A stretch of DNA of 63,701 bases from Rhodospirillaceae bacterium (lineage in GTDB: Bacteria > Pseudomonadota > Alphaproteobacteria > UBA8366). The position numbers and the translations under genes are program-made. This document shows, piece after piece, positions 43,234 through 52,377 of this stretch. The notes under the pieces were generated by a model, which ran no database searches, was not told the DNA's origin, and was given only the letters and a program-made list of their open reading frames with translations. Where the stretch lies: contig PBKG01000015.1 in NCBI GenBank assembly GCA_002722095.1, positions 1 through 63,701 on the forward strand, in the 5' to 3' direction. The stretch's first letter is position 1. Each line of letters begins with the position of its first letter.

Positions 43234-44244
43234 TCAACGGGACGGCGCGAACAACATCGACCAAAGGCGCCGAAGACCCTGCGCCGGATCGCCGCGATGG
43301 GTCTGGAAAGTCACCGGGACTTCGGGGCCCGCATCGGCGGAAACCGCAACGGACCATAGGGCGTCGATTTCGTTCGGTACCATCGAGTAGCGTATGTCGA
43401 CGATACGCCCTGGAACCCTCGGATCTCGCGCCAGATAGCCCTCGCTCAGGCGGTTGAAGCGCGCAACGTCGCGCGCCTGGCGGGACCCCGGACCGAGCGC
43501 CGGCAAATCCCGCGCAAAATCGAACTTCGGCACAGAGGCCCCGGGGAATATTCGCGGCGCAATTCCTGCCCGGACCGCGTCGACAAAAAATCGCCCGTCC
43601 GCTTCGTAGACGGTCTTCCATACCAGGATATTGCCGAAGCTCGGTTTCGCGACCAGCCGCGACGGCGTATGGCCACGGGATTTGGCAAGGGATACGCCCA
43701 TGTCGCGCGCCGCATTCTTTTGTATCGTCGCGGTGCCGAGATAAAGCCCTGCCCACAACAGGGCCGCGATCGCAAATTTGGATCGCCCACGCGCCGCAGC
43801 GAGTATTACGAGCACCAGGACCGGCAGCGAGAACAACGGGTCGACGACGGAAACGATGCTGAACGAAATTCGGTCGTCGCTGAACGGCCACCACAATACC
43901 GTGCCGTAGGACGTGAAAGCATCGAGCAGGCCGTGGGTGGCGTATCCGAGCGTGCAGTAAAACCACACTTTTCCGAAGACAAGCCCGCTTCGATTGCGAA
44001 ACAGGAGGTGGAAAATTGCCGCAGCGATCAAGCCTCCGACGGGGATAAAAATAAACGCATGGGTGAATTGGCGGTGAAATTCCAAAAACAAGAGCGGGTC
44101 CGATGTCGAGCGGATCAATACATCCAGATCCGGCAACATTCCGGCGAAAAAGCCGAAGCAGCCGGCCCAAAGCAGCAAACGCCGGTTCGGCGCCACCGCT
44201 TGCGGCAGTGACGCACCGATCAAACCTTGCGTAATCGGATCCAT
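43234..44244 (-). CDS. YdjM-like inner-membrane metal-dependent hydrolase
   Basis: The 336-residue protein starts MDPITQGLIGASLPQ, the position where the family normally has DxxTHxxxG, so the first metal His is Gln here. Later family motifs FHRQFTHAFIFIPVGG and GYATHGLLDAFTSYG are kept. The first half has about four to five membrane helices, and the last 130 residues form a soluble C-terminal domain. The family is annotated as membrane-bound metal-dependent hydrolases with unproven activity. It follows PrpD copy 5 (54 bases upstream in transcription) on the same strand. Confidence 0.85.
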   Translation of the reverse strand: MDPITQGLIGASLPQAVAPNRRLLLWAGCFGFFAGMLPDLDVLIRSTSDPLLFLEFHRQFTHAFIFIPVGGLIAAAIFHLLFRNRSGLVFGKVWFYCTLGYATHGLLDAFTSYGTVLWWPFSDDRISFSIVSVVDPLFSLPVLVLVILAAARGRSKFAIAALLWAGLYLGTATIQKNAARDMGVSLAKSRGHTPSRLVAKPSFGNILVWKTVYEADGRFFVDAVRAGIAPRIFPGASVPKFDFARDLPALGPGSRQARDVARFNRLSEGYLARDPRVPGRIVDIRYSMVPNEIDALWSVAVSADAGPEVPVTFQTHRGDPAQGLRRLWSMLFAPSR

Positions 44245-44312
44245 CGTTTAGGTGCCAATTCGAATTGAACGTTCCGAGCTAATGACCCGGGCCCAATTAG
44301 TATAACGCCGGT

Positions 44313-45683
44313 TTAGGCCCGCTCCTCGCGCATGGTAACAAGTTCCTCCGCGCTCGTCGGGTGAATGCCGATGGTAGCGTCGAAATCCGCCTTGGTCGCG
44401 CCGGCTTTCACCGCGATTCCGATACCCTGCATGATTTCGCCCGCCTCGGGACCGACCATATGGACCCCGACGACACGGTCCGAAACGTCGTCGACGATCA
44501 GCTTCATGAACGTCTTTTCATCGACACTGCTCAGCGAGTGTTTCATTGGCGTAAAGCGTGAGGTGTAGACCCGAAGCTTGCCGAATTTCTCTTTCGCCTG
44601 TTCTTCGGTGAAGCCCACCGTGCCGATATTCGGCGCGCTGAACACCGCAGTCGGGATGAACTCGTAATTCATCTCCGCCTTTTCGTCGGAGAACAGGTTC
44701 TTTGCCAGTACCATGCCTTCGGCCAGGGCCACCGGTGTCAGCGCCACCCGGCCGATCACGTCGCCGAGCGCATAGATGGACGGTACGGTCGTCTGAAAAT
44801 CGTCATTGACCACGATGGCGCCGTTTCGGGCCAGTTCCACACCCGCTTCCTCGAGCCCCATATTGGCGCTGAGCGGTTTGCGGCCGGTGGAGTACATCAC
44901 CATTTGGGTCTTCACCACTTCACCCGAGGTCAGCGTGACATGGAGGCCGGAACCGTGGCGATCGATCGAGGCCACGTCCTCGTTGAAGCGAAGATTGATG
45001 CCTTTTTTGACCATTTCGTCGGCCAGATGCTGGCGTACCTCGTCGTCGAAGCCGCGCAGGAACAACGGCCCACGGTAAAGCTGGGTCACCTCCGCGCCGA
45101 GCCCATGCATGATGCCGGCAAATTCGACCGCGATGTAACCGCCGCCGACAATGACAATCTTTTTCGGAAACGCCTCGTTGTGGAACATCTCGTTCGAGGT
45201 GACCACATGTTCTTTACCCGGGAAATCGGGCACGAACGGCCAGCCACCGGTGGCGATCAGAATATTTTCGGTGGTGAATTCTTTATCCCCCACTTTGACC
45301 GTGTGCGGGTCAATCACTTCGGCGCGCTCGAAATAAATATCGCAGCCGGCGTTGCTCAGCAGATTATCGTAGATACCGTTGAGGCGGCCGATTTCGGTGT
45401 CTTTGTTTTCACGCAGGGTCGGCCAGTCGAAGCCCGGCTTGTCCAAATACCAGCCGTAGCCTTTCGCCGTCTCCACATCCTCCGAGAAATGGGCCGCATA
45501 GGTGAACAGCTTCTTCGGCACACAGCCTACATTGACGCAGGTACCGCCCCAATAGCGCTCTTCCGCAATGCCCACCTTTACGCCCATTTGGGCGGAAAAC
45601 CGCGCGCACCGAACGCCACCGGAACCGCCACCAATGACAAACAGATCATAGTCGTACTTCGATTTCGCCGGACTTTTCGCCAT
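44313..45683 (-). CDS. gor: Glutathione-disulfide reductase
   Basis: The 456-residue flavoenzyme has the FAD dinucleotide fold, the redox-active disulfide Cys49-x4-Cys54 in WGGTCVNVGCVPKK, an NADPH fold (IVIVGGGYIAVEFAGIMHGL) and the C-terminal base His in IGIHPTSAEELVTM. It keeps glutathione reduced in the cytoplasm. Three direct CCAAATT copies lie 27-58 bases upstream of the start. No glutathione peroxidase or transferase gene is adjacent. Confidence 0.93.
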   Translation of the reverse strand: MAKSPAKSKYDYDLFVIGGGSGGVRCARFSAQMGVKVGIAEERYWGGTCVNVGCVPKKLFTYAAHFSEDVETAKGYGWYLDKPGFDWPTLRENKDTEIGRLNGIYDNLLSNAGCDIYFERAEVIDPHTVKVGDKEFTTENILIATGGWPFVPDFPGKEHVVTSNEMFHNEAFPKKIVIVGGGYIAVEFAGIMHGLGAEVTQLYRGPLFLRGFDDEVRQHLADEMVKKGINLRFNEDVASIDRHGSGLHVTLTSGEVVKTQMVMYSTGRKPLSANMGLEEAGVELARNGAIVVNDDFQTTVPSIYALGDVIGRVALTPVALAEGMVLAKNLFSDEKAEMNYEFIPTAVFSAPNIGTVGFTEEQAKEKFGKLRVYTSRFTPMKHSLSSVDEKTFMKLIVDDVSDRVVGVHMVGPEAGEIMQGIGIAVKAGATKADFDATIGIHPTSAEELVTMREERA

Positions 45684-45709
45684 GGGGCACCCCTCAAAAA
45701 ACTATCAAT

Positions 45710-45741
45710 CCAAATTGGTAGCCAAATTTGCTCGCCAAATT
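45710..45741. promoter_or_regulatory. Three direct CCAAATT repeats upstream of gor
   Basis: CCAAATT occurs at 45710, 45722 and 45735, with 12- and 13-base spacing, in the 172-base gap between gor (start 45683) and the TPR gene upstream. Iteron-like spacing near one helical turn suggests a binding site, but it is close enough to the start codon that it could also be leader sequence. Confidence 0.4.
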
Positions 45742-45855
45742 GCTCGAACGATGAGAACCTAAGCCCGCCGCGACCCGACGACAATGCCTCGGACGTCTCA
45801 ATACAGTCACGTTAACTCAACAAGTGGTGAATACCCGGCTACCGCGCGATTGCCG

Positions 45856-47187
45856 TTAGTCGCCGAAAAATAGAGGCACCAGTTTTACGTAATCGCTGAA
45901 CATCGCGACGATCTCGCCCCTCTTCAATGCCAGACGGGCACGCAACCGGTAGTTTTCGCCATCTTTGGGCGCCCGGTCCACCGCCTGGTCCGCATCCGCA
46001 TAGGCTTTGTCGAGTTCACCGGCGGCTTCATAGGCAGCGGCGCGTTTGCGGTAAACCACAGCCGGAGCGCCGCCATAATCTATTACCAGCGAATAATCTT
46101 CGATCGCCAGCGCATTGCGGTCGGTGAGGGCACGAAGATCGGCGCGCCTAAGCCGGGCTTCCTGATGCATTGGCATACCGACCAAAGTCTGATCGAGGCT
46201 CTTCTCCGCTTTGTCGATCTCATTTGCTTTCAAATAAATCTGCGCCAGACGGTAGTGTGCCCGGTGGTGGCCGTCATCCAGTTTAACCGTTTCCTGATAG
46301 TCGGCTTTCGCTTTCGCCGTTTCTCCTTCGGCCTCAAAGGATCTGGCGCGATGAAAATAGACTTTGGGTTTTTTCGAGCCGGTCTTGAGCGCCCGGGTCA
46401 AATCGGTGATCGCGCGACGATATTTACCGCGCAAAAAATAACCGACGCCGCTCTCTTCGAATAAGAAGCGATATTCCGGCTTGGTTTCGGTTACCCATGT
46501 CATATCGCCATGACCCTCTTCGATATTTCCGAGCATGAAATGGGCCTCGGCGCGGCGGATATAGAGTTTTGCGATGCCGGATTTTCTTTTTATCAGCCAG
46601 TTAAGTTCGGCAAGGGCGATTTTGGGCTTTTTCATCGCCAGATAAGTGCGCGCCAACAGGAACCGAGGCTCGACATACTTCGGATGATATTTAACTGCCG
46701 ACTTGAAATCCTTGAGAGCCTTTTCCAGCAATTTTTCTTCTAGATAGACCCGCCCACGATTAAGACGAAACAGCCGCTTTTTAGGACTCAACCGAACCGC
46801 TCTCGAAAGGTCTCTGAGCGCCCTTTTGGTGTTACCGCGTTTGTATTCTATAGCGCCGCGATTGTTATAGGCGGGGGCGTGGCCACCATCGCTCGCAATT
46901 GCCCTGGAATATGACCGATAGGCTGAATCAAACCTGTTCTGCGATTTATAAGAATTACCGATCAAAAAATGGGCTTTGGCCTTCTGCTTTGAGCTCGCGC
47001 GCTTGTTTTTGAGAACGTTTCCACAATACTCCCTCGCCTCGCCGTAGCGCTTTTTGGCCGCTGCAAGGGTACAGTCTTTCAAAGATTCTGTCGGGCTGGG
47101 TAAGGCGGATAAGGCAAATACGGCATCTGCAGGCGACATACTCGCCAGCACCGAACAAATCGCCAATAACCGTATAGGGCGCCGCAT
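45856..47187 (-). CDS. Secreted TPR-repeat protein
   Basis: The 443-residue protein has a signal peptide (RRPIRLLAICSVLASMSPADA) and about ten TPR repeats filling the remainder, for example AHFLIGNSYKSQNRFDSA, AYNNRGAIEYKRGN and AHYRLAQIYLKANEIDKA. I start it at ATG 47187 because GGGGAGGAGC lies just upstream; the frame is open to 47298 but that extension has no signal-peptide sense. It is a paralog in style of the next upstream gene and probably cotranscribed with it (88-base gap). The periplasmic partner is unknown. Confidence 0.85.
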   Translation of the reverse strand: MRRPIRLLAICSVLASMSPADAVFALSALPSPTESLKDCTLAAAKKRYGEAREYCGNVLKNKRASSKQKAKAHFLIGNSYKSQNRFDSAYRSYSRAIASDGGHAPAYNNRGAIEYKRGNTKRALRDLSRAVRLSPKKRLFRLNRGRVYLEEKLLEKALKDFKSAVKYHPKYVEPRFLLARTYLAMKKPKIALAELNWLIKRKSGIAKLYIRRAEAHFMLGNIEEGHGDMTWVTETKPEYRFLFEESGVGYFLRGKYRRAITDLTRALKTGSKKPKVYFHRARSFEAEGETAKAKADYQETVKLDDGHHRAHYRLAQIYLKANEIDKAEKSLDQTLVGMPMHQEARLRRADLRALTDRNALAIEDYSLVIDYGGAPAVVYRKRAAAYEAAGELDKAYADADQAVDRAPKDGENYRLRARLALKRGEIVAMFSDYVKLVPLFFGD

Positions 47188-47275
47188 TGCTCCTCCCCAC
47201 AACTTGCGCGAGGGAAAATTACAATAATTATCGGAAAAATGTAACGCGGGACCAAAGACCCGCTTGCCAAGAGGG

Positions 47276-48394
47276 CTAGCGCTGTTTTCGTGCCTCAAGC
47301 CGCTTCAATGCCTGACCCGCCGCGATCTTTTCGAAGGTACCTTTTGCGGCCGAGTTTTCCGCTTTTTGAAATAGGCGTTCAGCCTCTTCCAGCCGACCCT
47401 CATTAAGCCTTTGTTCTGCAATGTAATAGTCGATCAAAGGTATAGATTCGGACTGTTCCGCTGCCGATAATCGCTCAGGAATCGCATTTCGCAATGCTTT
47501 TTCGCGAATCTGACCAAGATAGAACGCGGTCACCAAACCGTACCAAGTCTGTAGATCTACTGATTCATTACGTCGCCGAAGATTTTCCTCCGCTTTTTGG
47601 GCTGCTCCAGCCGTACGCTTTTCCGACACATACAGTAAAAGAAAACGTACGTAATCGCCTCCATCTCGCTCTATAGTCTTGCGTATATCCGCCGCCGCCG
47701 ATTGCCATTTACCGCTCAAAAATTGCGATTCTCCCCGCAGTTTCAGCGCATTAATATTCTCCGGCTGACGTTTAAGTACACCTGAGAAATCACGTACAGC
47801 ACGATCGAAACGGCCCAGCAAATAGTGGGCATAGGCACGATTGTAGAGCGCATCGACTTCTTTAGGCGCCAATGCCAGGGTTTTACTGAAATCTGCAACC
47901 GCTTTCTCATATTGCTTATGCTGCGCGTACACCAGCCCCCGATTATAATAAGCCGCAGTAAAATCGGGACGAATCTGGATGGCGGTTGCATAGTCCTCAA
48001 CCGCCGCGCGCCAATTATCCATCCGATTATTGACCTGCGCGCGGCCGGCGTAAGCATCGGCATCTCGAGAATCGATACGCAAAACCGCCCCATAGTCACG
48101 CAATGCGTGACGATACTGCTCGCGCGTAACGTACGCGTACGCTCGGTGGCTATAGGCCATTATAAGGTATTTATCAGGCAGCTTTCCGGTCCGGATCGCG
48201 CGGCCGCACAAACCTACCATTTTCCTCGGTTCACCAACGTTTACACAGGCTTTTACGTCGGCGATAGCCGCCAATGTTGCGGCATCGGGTGGGGTTTTAT
48301 CGGCGGCGTACGTGACGTACGTGTTACTTGCGAAAAGAACAGCCAGGGCTGCAATAATCGAGCGCTTGCTTACGATTGCACGCCCCCCATGCAC
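47276..48394 (-). CDS. Secreted TPR-repeat protein with GTG start
   Basis: The 372-residue protein has a signal peptide (SKRSIIAALAVLFASNTYVT) and TPR repeats (YAGRAQVNNRMDNWRAAV, AYYNRGLVYAQHKQYEKA, LYNRAYAHYLLGRFDRA). The start is GTG 48394, inside the last 25 bases of the aldehyde dehydrogenase gene, with no good alternative start before the signal peptide, so the two genes are coupled. The C-terminal third is helical without clear TPR consensus. It and the next gene may act together in the periplasm. Confidence 0.85.
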   Translation of the reverse strand: MHGGRAIVSKRSIIAALAVLFASNTYVTYAADKTPPDAATLAAIADVKACVNVGEPRKMVGLCGRAIRTGKLPDKYLIMAYSHRAYAYVTREQYRHALRDYGAVLRIDSRDADAYAGRAQVNNRMDNWRAAVEDYATAIQIRPDFTAAYYNRGLVYAQHKQYEKAVADFSKTLALAPKEVDALYNRAYAHYLLGRFDRAVRDFSGVLKRQPENINALKLRGESQFLSGKWQSAAADIRKTIERDGGDYVRFLLLYVSEKRTAGAAQKAEENLRRRNESVDLQTWYGLVTAFYLGQIREKALRNAIPERLSAAEQSESIPLIDYYIAEQRLNEGRLEEAERLFQKAENSAAKGTFEKIAAGQALKRLEARKQR

Positions 48395-49827
48395 ACATAC
48401 TTAACTTCGAGATACTCATCAATCCCCTGATAGGAACCTTCGCGGCCGATACCGGATTCTTTCATCCCGCCAAAGGGGGCCACTTCGGTCGAAATCACTC
48501 CCGCATTGACGCCGACAAGACCATATTCGAGTGCTTCGGCAACCCGCCATATCCGGCCCACGTCGCGGCTGTAAAAATAGCCCGCGAGGCCGAATTCCGT
48601 ATCATTTGCCATTTGAATCGCTTCTTCTTCGGTTTTGAAGCGGAACAACGGGGCGACAGGCCCAAATGTCTCTTCTCGGGTAATTCGCATATCGGTCGTC
48701 ACGTCGGCCAATACAGTGGGCTCGTAAAATGTGCCCCCTAGAGCGTGTCGCTGACCGCCGATCACGACCCGAGCGCCTTTGCCGACCGCGTCTTGAACAT
48801 GTTCTTCGACCTTCTCAACCGCCGGCATATCGATCAGCGGGCCCTGTACGACGCCGTCTTCGAGGCCACCGCCGACTTTCATTGCGCTCACCGCTTGGCT
48901 CAATTTGGCGGAAAACTCGTCATACACCTCGTCCTGAACCAAAATTCGGTTAGCGCAGACGCAAGTTTGGCCCGTATTCCGGAATTTGGACGCCATGGCA
49001 CCTTCGACCGCGGCATCGAGGTCCGCGTCATCAAAGACCAAAAACGGCGCATTTCCGCCCAGTTCAAGGCTAATTTTCTTCACTGTGCTTGCCGATTGCT
49101 CCATCAACAACTTGCCGATTTCCGTCGACCCGGTGAAGGTTACTTTGCGCACGATCGGGCTCTGGGTCAGTTCTTTGCCCATTTCCGAGGCCGAGCCGGT
49201 AATGACGCTGAAAACCCCCTTCGGAATACCGGCCCGTTCGCCTAGTTCGGCCATGGCGAGCGCCGAAAACGGCGTTTGCGAGGCTGGCCGGGCGACCATG
49301 GTGCAACCCGCCGCCAGAGCGGGGCCCACTTTTCGTGCGATCATCGCGTTTGGAAAGTTCCAGGGTGTGATGGCCGCGCAAACACCGACCGGTTCTTTGG
49401 ATACGACAATCCGCCAATCGTTGTTCGGCTGTGGAATGGTATCGCCATAGACCCGTTTGCCTTCCTCGGCAAACCAATCGATGAAGGCGGCGCCGTACAA
49501 AACTTCACCGCGCGCTTCCGCAAGCGGCTTACCCTGTTCGGAGGTCATCAATACCGCCAGGTCTTCCTGATGTTCGAGCATCAGTTCGTACCAGTTCCTG
49601 AGGATCGCGCCCCGCTCCTTCGCGGTCAGCGCGCGCCAGGCGGGATACGCCGCATTTGCCGCTTCGATCGCGCGCCGGGTCTCCGTCGCGCCCATCATCG
49701 GCACCGAGCCGAGATTCCCATCATCGGCGGGATTATTGACGTCGAAGGTTTTACCGCTATCGGCATCTACCCATTCGCCGTCCACATAACATTGCTGACG
49801 AAACAGCTTTTTGTCGCTGAGCTGCAT
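48370..49827 (-). CDS. gabD: NAD(P)-dependent succinate-semialdehyde dehydrogenase family protein
   Basis: The 485-residue aldehyde dehydrogenase has the catalytic Cys in NTGQTCVCANR, the general-base Glu in LELGGNAPF and the cofactor segment FTGSTEIGKLLMEQ. PWNFPNAMIARKVGPALAAG is typical of the GabD branch, which oxidises succinate semialdehyde to succinate. I start it at ATG 49827 (MQLSDKKLF), with AGGGAGGA upstream; the frame is open to 49908. It is the promoter-proximal gene of a leftward set with two TPR proteins, an odd partnership. Specificity for succinate semialdehyde is by family only. Confidence 0.9.
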   Translation of the reverse strand: MQLSDKKLFRQQCYVDGEWVDADSGKTFDVNNPADDGNLGSVPMMGATETRRAIEAANAAYPAWRALTAKERGAILRNWYELMLEHQEDLAVLMTSEQGKPLAEARGEVLYGAAFIDWFAEEGKRVYGDTIPQPNNDWRIVVSKEPVGVCAAITPWNFPNAMIARKVGPALAAGCTMVARPASQTPFSALAMAELGERAGIPKGVFSVITGSASEMGKELTQSPIVRKVTFTGSTEIGKLLMEQSASTVKKISLELGGNAPFLVFDDADLDAAVEGAMASKFRNTGQTCVCANRILVQDEVYDEFSAKLSQAVSAMKVGGGLEDGVVQGPLIDMPAVEKVEEHVQDAVGKGARVVIGGQRHALGGTFYEPTVLADVTTDMRITREETFGPVAPLFRFKTEEEAIQMANDTEFGLAGYFYSRDVGRIWRVAEALEYGLVGVNAGVISTEVAPFGGMKESGIGREGSYQGIDEYLEVKYVCMGGVQS

Positions 49828-50031
49828 GACTGGTCCTCCCTGACCGGAAATATTTCGGATTCCTTTTAACCGGAGTATAGGACCCGCAACCGGCTCTCGG
49901 AAAGGCAAATTATGGTGAAGACTGTCTCATTGCTGCTGGCGCCGGGGGAATAGGCAAGCCGGCTTCCGCTTGCTACAAAATCGTCAATCACGCCACCACG
50001 CCACAGTGCAGTTCACCCACGGAAGAAAATC

Positions 50032-50943
50032 ATGAAATTCAGCATCAGTTTGACTTCGGGCACCGACCGCGCGATTTCCGCCGGCGAGATCACCGACTTC
50101 GCGCAGCAGGCCGAGGCACTCGATTATCACGCGATCTACATTACCGACCACTATTATCACAACCATCCGAATTTCCATTCGGTGAGCGCCGCAGCCGTCC
50201 TGTGCGCTGCGACCCGGCGGGTAAAACTCGGCTTTTCCGCCTATCAAGTTCCGCTCCGCCATCCCATCGCGGTCGCCAAGAAATTCACCATGCTCGATGC
50301 CCTCTCCGAGGGCCGTTTCATCGCGGCGCTTGCCACCGGCTCCTACGACAAGGAATTCGAAGCCTTCGGCATTCCGTTTAACAAGCGTGGCCGGATGATG
50401 GATGAGGGTATTCGCGCGATCAAAAGACTCTGGACCGAAGATAGTGTCGATTTCGAGGGCGATTTCTGGTCCTTCGAGAATGTCAGCGTCAAACCGAAAC
50501 CGGTGCAAAAACCCCATTTACCGATCTGGATCGCGAGCTGGACCGGCGGCGGGCGACCGGCCGCGAGGGTCGCCGAGTTCGGTGACGGCTGGCAGGCCTC
50601 CGGCCTCCATACACCCGTTGCACAATTGACCGAAGGTTGGTCGCACATCGAAGCCGCGTGCGAAAAGATCGATCGCGACCCGGCAACGGTTCAACGAGCC
50701 TATGTGAACACTGTGGTCAATTTTAGCACGACGCCCGAGGCTGCGTGGGAGGACTTCCTGAAGCAAAACGAGCGCAACAAGACGCGCCATCAGGAGCTTT
50801 GTTTTATGGGTACCGCAGACGACGTAGCAGCCGGGGTCGCCACTTTGCGGGATGCGGGCATGGATGAGGTTACTTTCCTGCTCGGGATCGACGAAGCGGA
50901 TAAAGTCGACATCATCGCAAAAGAAATTATGCCTAAATTCTAG
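50032..50943 (+). CDS. LLM-class flavin-dependent oxidoreductase (cluster copy 1)
   Basis: The 303-residue LLM protein opens the rightward LLM-oxygenase cluster. Key blocks are YHAIYITDHYYHNHPNFHSVS, GFSAYQVPLRHPIAVAKKF, MLDALSEGRFI and KPVQKPHLPIWIASWTGGG. It is clearly paralogous to the LLM at 52378: QVPLRHPI and FHSVSAA are shared exactly. GGAAGA precedes the ATG. The substrate is unknown, and a separate flavin reductase would be needed, none being encoded nearby. Confidence 0.9.
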   Translation: MKFSISLTSGTDRAISAGEITDFAQQAEALDYHAIYITDHYYHNHPNFHSVSAAAVLCAATRRVKLGFSAYQVPLRHPIAVAKKFTMLDALSEGRFIAALATGSYDKEFEAFGIPFNKRGRMMDEGIRAIKRLWTEDSVDFEGDFWSFENVSVKPKPVQKPHLPIWIASWTGGGRPAARVAEFGDGWQASGLHTPVAQLTEGWSHIEAACEKIDRDPATVQRAYVNTVVNFSTTPEAAWEDFLKQNERNKTRHQELCFMGTADDVAAGVATLRDAGMDEVTFLLGIDEADKVDIIAKEIMPKF

Positions 50944-50971
50944 GCCCTGCACCGGATGACCATGGGGACCG

Positions 50972-50993
50972 GCGCCGACCTTTTGATCGGCGC
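50972..50993. other. Hairpin between the first LLM and first HxH oxygenase genes
   Basis: GCGCCGA and TCGGCGC form a 7-bp stem with an 8-base loop in the 134-base gap. There is no U-run, so it may be an mRNA-processing or partial-termination structure rather than a strong terminator. Confidence 0.3.
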
Positions 50994-51077
50994 GCCTTGC
51001 CCCGTTCGAATTGGGCAACTAAATGCCTTCGGGGCTGAAATCCCCTATAATCTCGGCAGGATTTTCAATCTGGACCA

Positions 51078-51725
51078 ATGCAAAGATGCGAAATGATTCC
51101 TGAACAAAACCGAACCACCGAGGAAATCTTTCCGGTCCTGATCCAGGTGTCGAAACACCCGGAAGCCGAAAGCTTCAACCAAAAGCTTATGGCGGAAGTT
51201 GAAACAATCCGCGCCACAACGCCCAACGGCAAGCCGGATGGCTGGTCTTGCGATGTCTATACGACAATCAGCAATGAGGGCTATCTCCATGAGCGCCCCG
51301 CGTTCAAAGAATTCAGCGAGTTCTCTTTGGTTTGCGCGGACTACTTCGGCCATGTCATGGGCTACGGCTATGAAAACAAGGTGCTCGACATCAATGAATG
51401 CTGGCTCAACGTCTATCAGCAGGGACATTCGCAGGAGATCCACAATCACCCCAATCATCTGGTAACCGGGGTCTATTATCTGAAAACACCGAAAGACTGC
51501 CCGAGCCTCGTCTTTCATTCGCCTTTTTACAAATCCATGATCCGGCCCGAGGTGACGCAACACACGATCGTCAACAGCATGACCGTTCCCTACAAGCCGA
51601 GCGAAGGGGAATTGGTTATTTTCGACAGCGCCGTCCGGCACAGCGTCGCGGTCAACGAAGCCCCGGGCGAACGCATCAGCGTCGCGGTCAACTTCGCCTT
51701 GCGCGATCGTCAGTCGTTCGCCTGA
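51078..51725 (+). CDS. Putative 2OG-Fe(II) oxygenase, HxH type (copy 1)
   Basis: The 215-residue protein resembles the TIGR02466/2OG-FeII_Oxy_5 family of small cupin-fold oxygenases. Likely iron ligands are His122-Asn-His124 (EIHNHPNHLVTGVYY) and His188 (VRHSVAV), and Arg199 in GERISVAVNF is the likely co-substrate Arg. The usual HxD pair is thus HxH. It is paralogous to the next gene: FPV/FPI start, HPEAE, TTPN and the NHPN-x-x-TGVYY block are shared. The ATG at 51093 (MIPEQ) is an alternative start. It is probably cotranscribed with its neighbours. Confidence 0.85.
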   Translation: MQRCEMIPEQNRTTEEIFPVLIQVSKHPEAESFNQKLMAEVETIRATTPNGKPDGWSCDVYTTISNEGYLHERPAFKEFSEFSLVCADYFGHVMGYGYENKVLDINECWLNVYQQGHSQEIHNHPNHLVTGVYYLKTPKDCPSLVFHSPFYKSMIRPEVTQHTIVNSMTVPYKPSEGELVIFDSAVRHSVAVNEAPGERISVAVNFALRDRQSFA

Positions 51726-51738
51726 GCGGATGAATTGA

Positions 51739-52350
51739 ATGTCCGTCGAAACCTATACCAATCATTTCGGCATATTCCCGATCGTCGTCCAGTCGACGCA
51801 GCATCCCGAGGCCGAACCGATGAACGAGCGTTTGTCGGGCGAAATCGAAGAGTTGCGGCAAACCACGCCTAACAGCCAATTACGGCATTCAGCCTCAAAA
51901 GCCTACACGACGATTGAAACCTGTAATGATTTGCATTCCAAGCCGAAATTCGAAGAACTGATATCATTTATACTTCCTGAAATTGAAAGTTTTGCAAATC
52001 ATCAGAAAATAAAGTTTGATAAAGATGGGATTATTATAACTAATTGTTGGTTTAATATTTTCTCTAATAATACTTTTTTAGATAGTCACAATCATCCTAA
52101 CAGCATTATTACTGGCGTGTATTATGTCAAAGCTCCTGAAGGTTCGGCAAACCTTGTACTGGAGTCGGAGCTTACCGACCAAATCTCCCGGACGCCGATC
52201 GCCACATCGAACGAATTTAACCTGACAACCAAATCGATTACGCCAAAGCCAGGTCTGCTGGTGTTGTTCAACAGCAACATCATGCATCGAACCCAGCTGC
52301 ATCGGATCGACGAAGAGCGAATTTCGATCTCCTTTACGGTATTTCTCTAA
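51739..52350 (+). CDS. Putative 2OG-Fe(II) oxygenase, HxH type (copy 2)
   Basis: The 203-residue paralog of the preceding gene has His117-Asn-His119 (SHNHPNSIITGVYY), His183 (IMHRTQLH) and Arg194 (EERISISF). It begins 13 bases after copy 1 ends. Its middle (about 51950-52130) is sharply AT-rich with ATA, AAT and TTA codons, while its ends are GC-rich, unlike copy 1. That suggests recent recombination or drift within one half of the duplicate. A shared product with copy 1 and the flanking LLM enzymes is plausible. Confidence 0.85.
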   Translation: MSVETYTNHFGIFPIVVQSTQHPEAEPMNERLSGEIEELRQTTPNSQLRHSASKAYTTIETCNDLHSKPKFEELISFILPEIESFANHQKIKFDKDGIIITNCWFNIFSNNTFLDSHNHPNSIITGVYYVKAPEGSANLVLESELTDQISRTPIATSNEFNLTTKSITPKPGLLVLFNSNIMHRTQLHRIDEERISISFTVFL

Positions 52351-52377
52351 ATCCGACGGATAGTGGAGGCGGCACCC

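Noticed and set aside
41989..43359. 456-codon open frame antisense to PrpD copy 5
   Set aside because: The minus-strand gene has clear PrpD motifs and a ribosome-binding site; the plus-strand frame has neither domain nor start signal.
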